Origin: Cladorhizidae sp. MBARI D1340-BT2
Lineage: Eukaryota > Porifera > Demospongiae > Poecilosclerida > Cladorhizidae
Direction: 5' to 3'
Assembly: GCA_028752905.1 (NCBI GenBank)
Contig: JAQNBH010000011.1
Span: 3,075,303-3,139,302, forward strand
DNA length: 64,000 nt
The notes beneath the pieces were generated by a model, which worked only from the letters and a program-made list of their open reading frames with translations, ran no database searches and was not told where the DNA came from. The translations under genes and the position numbers were made by a program. Shown in pieces: positions 25,001 to 37,000 of this stretch. The stretch's first letter is position 1, and every line of letters begins with the position of its first letter.

Positions 25001-28000
25001 GGTGGGTGGTGCAGTGGTCATCACTACATGTTTGAGCTGTGTGGCCACTGGGTGGGTGGTGCAGTGGTCATCACTACATGTTTGAGGTGTGGGTGGGTGG
25101 TGCAGTGGTGATCACTACATGTTTCAGCTGTGGGTGGGTGGTGCAGTGGTGATCACTACATGTTTGAGCTGTGAGGCCACTGGGTGGGTGGTGCAGTAGT
25201 TATCACTACATGTTTGAGCTGTGAGGCCACTGGGTGGGTGGTGCAGTGGTTATGACTACATGTTTGAGTTGTGAGGCCACTGGGTTGGTGGTGCAGTGGT
25301 CATCACTACATGTTTGAGCTGTGTGGCCACTGGGTGGGTGGTGCAGTAGTTATCACTACATGTTTGAGCTGTGAGGCCACTGGGTGGGTGGTGCAGTGGT
25401 TATGACTACATGTTTGAGCTGTGAGGCCACTGGGTGGATGGTGCAGTGGTCATCACTACATGTTTGAGCTGTGAGGCCACTGGGTGGGTGGTGCAGTGGT
25501 TATGACTACATGTTTGAGCTGTGAGGGCACTGGGTGGGTGGTGCAGTAGTTATCACTACATGTTTGAGCTGTGAGGCCACTGGGTGGATGGTGCAGTGGT
25601 TATGACTACATGTTTGAGCTGTCACTGGGTGGATGGTGCAGTGGATATCACTACATGTTTGAGCTGTGAGGCCACTGGGTGGATGGTGCAGTGGTTATCA
25701 CTACATGTTTGAGCTGTGTGGCCACTGGGTGGGTGGTGCAGTGGTTATGACTACATGTTTGAGCTGTCACTGGGTGGGTGGTGCAGTGGTCATCACTACA
25801 TGTTTGAGCTGTGAGGCCACTGGGTGGGTGGTGCAGTGGTTATGACTACATGTTTGAGCTGTGAGGGCACTGGGTGGGTGGTGCAGTAGTTATCACTACA
25901 TGTTTGAGCTGTGTGGCCACTGGGTGGGTGGTGCAGTGGTTATGACTACATGTTTGAGCTGTCACTGGGTGGATGGTGCAGTGGATATCACTACATGTTT
26001 GAGCTGTGAGGCTACTGGGTGGGTGGTGCAGTGGTTATGACTACATGTTTGAGCTGTCACTGGGTGGATGGTGCAGTGGATATCACTACATGTTTGAGCT
26101 GTGAGGCCACTGGGTGGGTGGTGCAGTGGTTATGACTACATGTTTGAGCTATGTGGCCACTGGGTGGATGGTGCAGTAGTTATCACTACATGTTTGAGCT
26201 GTGTGGTCACTGGGTGGATGGTGCAGTGGTTATGACTACATGTTTGAGCTGTGAGGCCACTGGGTGGATGGTGCAGTGGTCATCACTACATGTTTGAGCT
26301 GTGAGGCCACTGGGTGGATGGTGCAGTGGTTATCACTACATGTTAGAGCTGTGAGGCCACTGGGTGGATGGTGCAGTGGTGCTGTCAGACATGTAGGCCA
26401 GAAGCAAGTGAGTATTTCACCTCTCAGCACATGTTGCTCAGCTTACTATAGCAATGAAGAAGAAGAGGATGAGAGAGAGGGGAGAAGAATGAGAGACAGA
26501 GATGAAGATGTGGGGGTAGACCGGTGACTTCACTTGTTTTAATTTGTGCAGCTCTTCTGAGATTCCTCAGTACCGACTCCCCTATGACGTGGTCTCCTTT
26601 GAAGTGGAACTGATGAAGGATTTGGGAGTCAAGGTACTGCAGACTCCTCTCTGAAGGGGTGGGTGTGTGGCCCACTTATCCTGCACAATGTCATACAATT
26701 ATCAGGTTGAGTTGGGGTATGGTCTGGGCAGTGAAGGAGAGAAAGGCTTCACGCTGAAGTCTCTACAAAAGGAAGGCTATGAGGCAATCTTCGTTGGTAT
26801 TGGTGTACCGGACGCGAAGGTAACTCCTGTGTTTCAGAGTCTGACCGCTCAGCAAGGATTCTATACCTCCAAGGACTTCTTGCCCAAGGTTGCCATGGGG
26901 AGTAAGCCTGGTATGTGGTCATATATGGTGAGGTCATGTGATTTAACTGCAGATGGCTAGTGCTGGGACTGGGGATGGGACTATGGATTGGACTTGGGAT
27001 GGGACTATGGATTGGACTGGGGATGGGACTATGGATTGGACTGGGGATGGGACTATGGATGGGACTGGGGATGGGACTATGGATTGGACTGGGGATATGA
27101 CTGGGGATGGGACTGGGGATGGGACTATGGATTGGACTTGGGATGGGACTATGGATTGGACTGGGGATGGGACTATGGATTGGACTGGGGATGGGACTGG
27201 GGATGGGACTATGGATGGGACTGGGGATGGGACTATGGATGGGACTGGGGGTGGGACTATGGATTGGACTGGGGATAGATTGGGGATGGGACTGGGGATG
27301 GGACTGGGGATGGGACTATGGATTGGACTGGGGATGGGACTATGGATGGGACTGGGGATGGGACTATGGATTGGACTTGGGATGGGACTATGGATTGGAC
27401 TGGGGATGGGACTGGGGATAGGACTGGGGATGGGACTGGGGATAGGACTGGGGATGGGACTATGGATTGGACTTGGGATGGGACTATGGATTGGACTGGA
27501 GATGGGACTATGGATTGGACTGGGGATGGGACTGTGGATTGGACTGGGGATAGGACTGGGGATGGGACTGGGGATGGGACTGGGGATGGGACTATGGATT
27601 GGACTTGGGATGGGACTATGGATTGGACTGGGGATGGGACTATGGATTGGACTGGGGATGGGACTGGGGATGGGACTATGGATGGGACTGGGGATGGGAC
27701 TTTGGACTGGGGATGGGACTGGGGATGGGACTGGGGATGGAACTATGGATTGGACTTGGGATGGGACTATGGATGGGACTGGGGATGGGACTATGGATTG
27801 GACTGGGGATAGGACTGGGGATGGGACTGGGGATGGGACTATGGATGGGACTGGGGATGGGACTATGGATTGGACTATGGATTGGACTATGCATGGGACT
27901 GGGGATAGGACTGGGGATGAGACTGGGGATGGGACTATGGATGGGACTGTGGATGGGACTGGGGATGGGTCTGGGGATGGGTCTGGGGATGGGACTATTG

Positions 28001-31000
28001 ATTGGACTGGGGGTGGAACTTGGGATCGGACTGGGGACGGGACTGGGGCCCGGATAGGAATGGGGATGGGACTAGGGCTTGGGCTAGGACAGTAAAGAAT
28101 GATTTGGGCCATTGGAACACGAAGAAAGAGGGTGTGGCTATGGGGGCAGGAAACAGTGTTGAGATCAAAGGAGGTATTAGTGTCTCCCCCGAACACCCGC
28201 CCACCTGCATCCCTCCTCAGGTATGTGTGCTTGCAAGGCAGCCCTTCCTTCTCTTTGTGGGTCCGTCATTGTGCTCGGAGCAGGAGACACGGCCTTCGAT
28301 TGTGCCACGTCAGCACTTCGCTGCGGAGCCAAACGAGTGTTCGTTGTCTTCCGGAAAGGATTTACAAACATCAGGGCGGTGCCCGAAGAGGTGAGGGTCA
28401 CATGACTGGCACATGCACTCTAGCTAGCAGCAGATAAGCCGAACTGTTTCAGACAACACACAGTATACATGCATGCATACATACACACACACACATATAT
28501 ACACACACGGCTAAAGTTGAGGCAGCCGCTAGACGTAAGAGCAGCCAGAAGCTCCTCGTCTAGCTGCAGCCACTTGCTAACACGATTGCAAATGATCACG
28601 TGAACGCAAATGTGATGTGTTGTGCAGCACTTAATTAATTTAAATGATGTGGTGTGTGCACTTAATTAATTTAAATGATGTGGTGTGTGTGCGCTTAATT
28701 AATATAAATGATGTGGTGTGTGCACTTAATTAATTTAAATGCTGTGGTGTGTGCACTTAATTAATTTAAATGATGTGGTGTGTGCACTTAATTAATATAA
28801 ATGATGTGGTGTGTGCACTTAATTAATTTAAATGATGTGGTGTGTGCACTTAATTAATATAAATGATGTGGTGTGTGCACTTAATTAATTTAAATGATGT
28901 GGTGTGTGCACTTAATTCATTTAAATGATGTGGTGTGTACACTTTAATTTAAATGATGTGGTGTGTGCACTTAATTAATTTAAATGATGTGGTGTGTGCA
29001 CTTAATTAATAAAATAATGTAGGGGAATATATGTACATGTAGGTAGATTAAGAACAAGACTCACTATAATGGATGCCAGTACACTCACTATAATGATGCC
29101 AGTACACTCACTGTAGAGGACGCCAGTAATATCCACTCTTTGTACAAGGCTTTTTCAATTTCATTTCACGTCAAATTATAATGTTATTTGATTCTACATA
29201 TAAATGAGCAGTTCATTAATTCATTAACATTGCAACAATTTTTTTTTTATTAAAAGAATGTCACAAGTAGTAAATTATGAATAGCAACTTATTCGTCAGG
29301 TGTTGTCTGTTCACTGTAGCTGCCATGCATTTCATTATAGTGACGGACAGCTGATTTATTTACATTTAACATTTGCACAGTGGGCTTGAAAGAGGAACAT
29401 GGTCATCCACACTAATCTTGAGTGTTAAGAGGGAGGCTGCTGTGCTGCGTTCAAGATGACTACGATCTTCCGAATCAATCTTTCGGAACATTGAAAAGCA
29501 ACGTTCACTATCTGCATTGCTGGCAGGAAGTGCAAGAAGTGCACGAATAAGTACCAACAAGATGGCATAAGTTGGTTCACTAGAGCCAAGAGATTTAACT
29601 TGATGAAGATCAGCCCAAAACACATCGATATCATTGGTCATTGGGAGGTCTTCATCCCCTGCCATTTGAAAATCAGTTGCTTCAGTCTTGAGTTGATCTA
29701 ACTTGTCATCATCAAACTGTAGCTGTGTTAAAATATTTACTAGACGAAATATGGCTTGTGGAAAATCTTGGTTCAATCGGTCCTTTGGATTTAAGACAAA
29801 TAAATCGGATAGAAAAGTTGATTGGAATGGAAATTTCTTGATGAGAGTTCTTACTAATGCCGAATAGAAGAGGCGAATATGATCATAAAACTTTGAACCA
29901 ATATCTTCCATTCCCTGTATTGTCATCTCTGTAGCCAGTGCTTTAGCGCTATCACTGATTTCCAAGTACTCGTCTGCAAGTTTGATTCTCACGATCCTCG
30001 TACATTGCTGCAGTAAGATCAGTAATGTTAATTTTGTTAGCAGCCACAAAATACCGAAATAGCCTCTTTGTTAATTTCCTCATCATTGAGAGCATTCACA
30101 GGAAGCAAGAAATGTAGAAATAATAGGTCAAGCTTCACTTCATCACACAATCTCTCTTTAATAGACTTCACATGACCTTGTCTCTCTACTTCTGGGTGGC
30201 TTGTAAGGTAAGACAAAAGTGCTGACCACAATCCCAACATCCTAGTTACGTGTATAACTCGAAGCAGACTTAACCAAACCTGTTACAACATGAGAAAGTA
30301 TCTGCTTGTAGGATGACTGGACAAACTCACAAAATGAATTAAATTCTTCCTTTCTTTTTATACTTAAAAGTAGAAGTGGGTATTAATATCAACTAGAAAA
30401 GCATCAATATTGACTGGAAGACATTTTAGTGCAGCTTTGATGGCCAGATTCTCTAGGTGACAGTGTGAGGGAGTCACTATCTCTATAGCTAAACCCGAGT
30501 TGAGATTATAAATATATTCCAAGAACTGCCATTCACTCAACACATTCACTAACAATACATCAGCCCATCTGCTGTTGGTCCAGTTCTGGCTCCCTTTAAT
30601 AAATAGGCTACCAGACTGGACCCCAGCAATTCCTTTTATGAAAATACACCAAAACACATAATTAATCAGATTGTTCTAGTCTGTTAATTAGCACATGTTA
30701 GTGTTAGGTTGTTAAATAGTCTGTCAGGGGGCTCCATGGGACAGATGCATCCTAGCTCATAGGTTTGGTTGCTTGTCATACAGATGTCGTACTACTACAC
30801 CATTACGCTGACCCTTCATGGTGTTACAGGTATCACTGTTGAAACAAATGAGGTTGCTATAGTTGATGTGACGAGATGTTAGACATTCATCAACTTGGCC
30901 AAAAAATTGCAGCTGCTATACCTACATTTGCGGTTGGCAAATCTAGAAAGCACGTAACAGCTCTCATTAAAGATATATCAAAATATCTCACCAAGATGAC

Positions 31001-34000
31001 CAGAGCCTTTGTCTCCACACCACGATCATTGGATCATTGGATCCATCTATAAGAACGCTGGATAAAACTGGTTACACCGAGTTATTTAGACTTATCAATT
31101 GGTCATGTATCAACTTCGCATTTCCAGATTTTGTTAACACAGAAATCTTTGTTCGGGAGCACTGAAACTGCTTAGCAATTTCTGAATCGGAAACATGCTC
31201 TTCACGGGCTGAGTAAAATGATTCCCAATACGAAATGATACCCAAGTACGAAATGACAGATTGTGTTCAGCCACAAACTGCACAAACTGTGCCTCAGCAT
31301 TTTGGACTTTAAGGCTCAGCTCCTCAGTGTTTTGTCTTGCAGCATTGGCAGCTCCATTGTTTCCAAAGCCAAAGTTGCAGAGGGACATTGATGATTTTAT
31401 GGATGATACATTCATAGTAATGATACTATGCTTCATGGAGCTAAAGTGTTTCAGTATATCATAAGCTCCACCATGTCTAACAGAAAACTGCTTTACACAG
31501 GATACAATAGCTACCATCAGTACCTGACAAGACTTTTCCGGAAAAGGATTCCAAAGTTTCCATTAACCAGAACTTGAAAATCTTGCTTCTTCCAGGCGGA
31601 ACAGAAGAGAGCAATAGTGTTTGGATGACTTGCGCTCGGGTGATTCATGAGAATTCTGACCACGCAAACGCTTCTTTGGTGGCATGTTTGGAACGAACGA
31701 AACGTAAAAAACAAAGGAACGAATCGTTTTTTTAAATTATTTTTTTAAAGGCTCTAGGTTGTTTAAAAAAAAAAAAAATTTTTTTAAGGATCAACCCACA
31801 ATACTCACAACAATACTCAATACATAATCATAACAAAGTGATAATAAAGTTATAGTGTTTATAATGCTGACAGGCGGCTTTCAACCATGCCCAGTTCAAT
31901 CCTGGCATCAGGGACACGGTGGAAGGTGGAGCGGCTTCCTCTGATGCACATCACTGCTGATCGGAGCAGGGAAAAGTCCAGCTTACATCTCATCCATGCC
32001 AGAGTCGAGTTGTATGTTGAGCCATTCTTGGCTGCAACAAGATCAGCTAACCGTTTGTAGAAAGCTGTTGCTTCCTTGCCCATACCTCCTGTAGTAGCAA
32101 AAACAAGTGGTGTGAAAGATGCCATTTCCACCTGCCTTACTCTGTCACCTACTCCCTCTTCTTTATCAGCTCGTGTCTTCTGTACATGGCTGGGATGTTG
32201 ACATTTCTGTAGCTCTGTGCGTTGGGGTGAAATACCCTAACATCCAAAAATGCACATTGCTGTCGTCCCCCAAAACCCTTAATTCGTACATCAGCCCCGG
32301 CATCATCAACTCTGTTGGCTGATAGTGGGAAGATGGTCTCTCCTGTAAGTGGTTGCAGTGCCGGCTCTTTCTCCACATCATGGCAAACTTCACCCAGCCA
32401 ATTTGTTGTGAGATTACAAATTTCGTTGTGTCTAATGGTGGGTAAGCCACCGTGATGGCAAGTCATGGCATGGTCAACAGAGAATATTCTGCCACAGATG
32501 CAATGTTGTGGAATATTTTTTAATGCCCAACCATACCTCACATTCAGTGCATCGTGGAATTCACCTTTGTTCAAGTTGAACCCTTGGTCTTTGATTGGTA
32601 AGGCTGTCATCCAGATTGATGCACCCTTTTCCTGGGCTAAATCCATTGCTCTCTTAAGTAGTTGAGGAAGCTTCGCACCTAATGTTATAGCTTTGGTTTC
32701 ATTACATTCACGATTTTTGCGATGAAGCAAAGACTTGATTGGCTGTAGTTCAGGCATGTCGTGATTGTTGGTCTGGTTTGTTATCATCTCCGTCACCTGC
32801 TTACTAATTTTTTTTGAGTTTGAAAATTCTTTTCCTGCAATGGCTGTTGGGTTTGTGATGTTTAAACCTCCAAGGCGGGCAGGGAGTGAAAGTAGTTCTC
32901 TTTCCTCTTGAGAGCATGGTTCACGCCCTGTTAATGCTGGAATAAACTGCTGATGTATGGCATTTTCCAGTGGTAAAAAAAGAGTGCTAGTATTTTCAAT
33001 CGTTCTCATAACATATCTCCATCTGCCAACAAGCCCATGAACAAATGCTGCATATGCTGCATGTGGTTGTGATAGTGAAAGAGAGGTAATCTCTGTCGTC
33101 CATTTTTCAACCTTTCCAGCAACGTATTCTTCTGCAAAAGTAGACGTACCGATCGCAGCCCCTAGGTGTCTCTGGCCTTGTGTTGTTATTTGTACGTTGG
33201 TGTTCTCAAATAATTTTTTGGCATGTTTGGAACGAACGAAACGTAAAAAACAAAGGAACGAATCGTCAAGCATGAGCAATTAATAATTACGCAGCGTAAT
33301 AATTATTTTTATTGTGTCAAGTTACAAACGCTAAAAAGGATCCCTGAAATTTTGAGAGCCCAGGAATAAGAAATTCGGGACAAGCAAAGGTAAAAGCGGG
33401 ATTCGGGACATTGCCTAGAAAATCCTAAAAATCGGAACTGTCCCGCTCAAATCGGGATAGTTGGGTAGTCTGGAAGGAGCAACCGCAGAACACTGTTGCA
33501 AAAAGTGGAAGATGCTGAGGGATCGGTATGTAAGGGAACTGAAGAAGAAGAGGCCCAAGAGTGTGATCAATGCAGGACCATGGTTATTTCATGCTGGCCA
33601 CTGTTTTCTGTCATCATTTTTACAGGACATCATTTGTGAACATTGAATTCCCCAAGAACCCTATTTCCCACCACCTACCAATTATCATGAACATGAATTT
33701 ATGTAAAATATTTTAAGCCAATTTTGTGTACTGACATGTTGAAAATATTTACTAGATAATTTATTATTAGCATTGTGTGTTTATGTATGCCAAAACAGTT
33801 ATATTGCTAGGGGACTTCTCCAGCTGTGCTTGAGAAGTAGTATGAAGGCATCTCTTGTGGAAGCAGCGGATCATGAACACCTAAAGTTAAATTGGACTTT
33901 ATATAATGAACAAGGTACAAAGGGGAAAAACCCTGCTGCTTCCAGCACGTGATAGGAACTCCATTCCAGTACATGGCTGCTCGTCGATGGTACAAACTGT

Positions 34001-37000
34001 TTATCGTCCCATACGAAAGTTGAAGGACAGAGAGGTCTGCAAAATCATAGAGGATACTTCATGTCAACCTTTCCGTCCTGGGATAGTTTTTTTATTAGCC
34101 TTTTAAGAGTAGAGTTAAACCTCTCCACCATACCATCCGTCTCCGGGTGGTATGGGGAGGTTCTGATTTGCTTAGTGTCAGTGAGTTGGTAATACTTCTT
34201 CATAAGCTTGGACACAAAATTGGTCCCATTATCAGTTAATATCTCACTAGGCACACCCATCCGAGCTGTTAAGTCAGTAAGGCATTCTACAACTGTCTCT
34301 GTGGTACTGTTTTTCAAAGGATAAGCTTCGGGCCATTTGGTAAGGTAGTCCATCATAACCAACACAAATTTGTTCCCAGCTTTAGTTCCAGGGAGGGGAC
34401 CGAAAATATCCATCGCCATTCTGGCAAAAGGTTGACTCATTACTGGCAGAGGATGAAGAGGGGCCTTAGCTAGGATAGTTGGCTTTGCCCTCTGACACAC
34501 GGACAAGACAAACAGATAGCTCTTACATCCTTTGCCAGACCAGGCCAATCAACCCTTCGTCTGATGATCTCCACCACTCGCTTTTGTCCAAAGTGACCTG
34601 CAACTGGGGAGTGATGTGCCAGCCGGAGAACCTTCTCCCTGGCCATCTCAGGTAGTACCAGGAGATCCTTTCCCTGTATTGAATAAGGTTGTCTCATTAG
34701 CTACCGTTTTTCCAGAAATAGGGACTTCCTCCTTTGTTTGCCTTCTCTCGCACTCTCTCTAGAGTTGGGTCGGTACACTGTTCTTGTTTCAGCTGTTCTG
34801 AAGAGATGCTATCAGTTTGAATCTCCTCCTCTGGTGTAGGGTGATCATCAGTCCTAGTGTCGCTTGGCAGTTCCAAAGAGAGAGAGTCAGTTGGGCTGAA
34901 TTCATCCCTCGCCCCGTCCACTATGACTGGATCTAGCTCCTGTTCATCCTCTTCCTCCTCCGCCTCTCATTCAGATGCTTTCAAACAAGTGAACTATAAT
35001 GATTGTCTTTGTTAACATATATAAGTGATCTAAGAATTGTTTTCCACCTGTAAATGTTTTATCATTTGCCATTCAATATTAGAAAATGTGACACAAAACA
35101 GTGTGTTACTATTGTCAATGCATAATTAACCAATTACACTAGGAGTCTAAGTGGCCTGACTAAAGTTAATTTGGTGGTGACTACCCTGCAATATCCTCAC
35201 TAGAGTGGATGCCAGGGTCATCTGACTGGTTGTGGTCCACATGGCAACGGTCTTTCCTTTCCTGTTTGACCTGTCGTGTATTTCTCGGCAAATTGAGAAT
35301 GCTTTTTTTGGTACCAATTTACTTGTGTGGGCAATTTGAGGATGTTTTTACGAGAGAATTTCTATTGATCTCCAGCGGCTAGACAGTGTGCATGCATGAT
35401 TTTGCTCGTCGGTCTCCAAGGTCGTCACTGCAGTCTACGAGGTTTTATTTAGGTAGACTCCGCCTTCCTCCTTTTCTTCAATAGAGGCCCGCCGCCATCG
35501 GCATTGCTCTCCCCCAACAACAGGAGCGTGATCTCGGCAACCACAATGTTGAGCAGCTCTTCCAAATTTCCTGCATAATTCTTCAGGAAATAAATTTCTC
35601 GACCTTCAGAGCCATCTACCTGCACAGTTATGCCACACCCACCTCCATGTGATGCCACAACCACAAAATGGCTTCTTCCCCCCCCCCACTGAATTAAAAA
35701 ATGTGTGTGTGTCTCAAGCTGATGATCTTTACCTCTTGAGAGGATTCTTGCTATCTCTATTTTCCTGTGGTGTTGTGCGGTGCTGGCGAGGACGTCCAGT
35801 ACTCGGGTGTGTTCTCTGTTTGTGTAGTAGGTTAGATTTGGTGTGAAACATCGGAGACTGAATTAGCAGGTATTGATCGTGATTCTGGTATGTTAGTAGC
35901 GCACACGTGGTCTAATAAGAGTTCCCCATGAGAGATTCCCGATAGTTTAATATTATTCCTGCATAAATAAAATTCTTAGTGCGGGGGGAAAATCCCACAT
36001 ATGAACGCGTGCCAAACATGTCAGATTACGAGTTTGGGAACGAGCCATGGAATTTGCGATGTGTTCACTTTTCCCTCCTCCCAGAGTCAAGGAGATTAAA
36101 GTAGCAACACTATAGCTGGTGCTGTGGAAGAGGTTGAAGGTCGACAAGTTCCAGCAAAGTTGGAAAGAGCAATGGTCTTGGCTTCAGTAGGAGAGTAGCG
36201 GTCCATGTGATGTTCTCTTTGCTAGAAGGTTTCTCCTTCCAGTGATAGCCTTTCACTCAAGGGGTTGTATACCTGACAAAACAAGGGGCCTCGTTCTCGA
36301 TATGCTTCAAACAAACAGAACCAATCTGCAGTGGCAAGGAAGAATCCAGCCAAGACTTCAAAATGTGACCAACATATACATATTTATTAAGGATCTTATT
36401 CTTTACAGTGGGTCTGAAGACTAAAACAAAATCTCCCACCTCGAATGTCCGGGCTGTCGCCTTTCGATCATGCTGGGCCTTTTGCAGTGTCTTTGTTCTC
36501 TTGTTCTCTCCTCGTTCTCTCTGGCTAAATCATGCACAATGTCCATGTTAGCTTTCATGATTGCTAAGTACTCTTGTGTATACTGGTTTCTTCAGCTTCC
36601 TCTTTGCCTTCCCAGAATCTAACTAATTGGTCGAGGGGCATCCTCATTTCTTTCCCAAATAACATTTTAAATGGGGAAAAACCTGTGGTGGCATGCACAG
36701 TGCCACGATATGCCCACAATATGAAGGCTAAGCACTTATTCCAATCAACCTTTCCGTCCTGGGATAGTTTTTTTTATTAGCCTTTTAAGAGTAGAGTTAA
36801 ACCTCTCCACCATACCATCCGTCTCCGGGTGGTATGGGGAGGTTCTGATTTGCTTAGTGTCAGTGAATTGGTGATACTTCTTCATAAGCTTGGACACAAA
36901 ATTGGTCCCATTATCAGTTAATATCTCACTAGTCCGAGCTGTAAGTCAATAAGGCATTCTACCTGTCTCTGTGGTACTGTTTTTCAAAGGATAAGCTTCG

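Noticed and set aside
24520..26395. CRISPR-like array (regular 50-bp repeats)
   Set aside because: The repeats are head-to-tail without unique spacers, in a eukaryotic intron, with no cas genes.
26943..28196. A 417-codon minus-strand frame made of Pro-Ser-Pro-Ile repeats, and several plus-strand Asp/Gly/Trp-rich frames
   Set aside because: All frames are open only because a 12-bp unit lacks stops; the region is an intron between two DPYD exons.
32119..32665. Plus-strand frames across 32.1-32.7 kb
   Set aside because: They are antisense shadows of the well-supported minus-strand LINE protein.
31681..33266. The 47-bp repeats as short LTRs of a miniature LTR element
   Set aside because: They are part of the hAT 5' sequence and flank a LINE with a tail, which a target duplication explains better.
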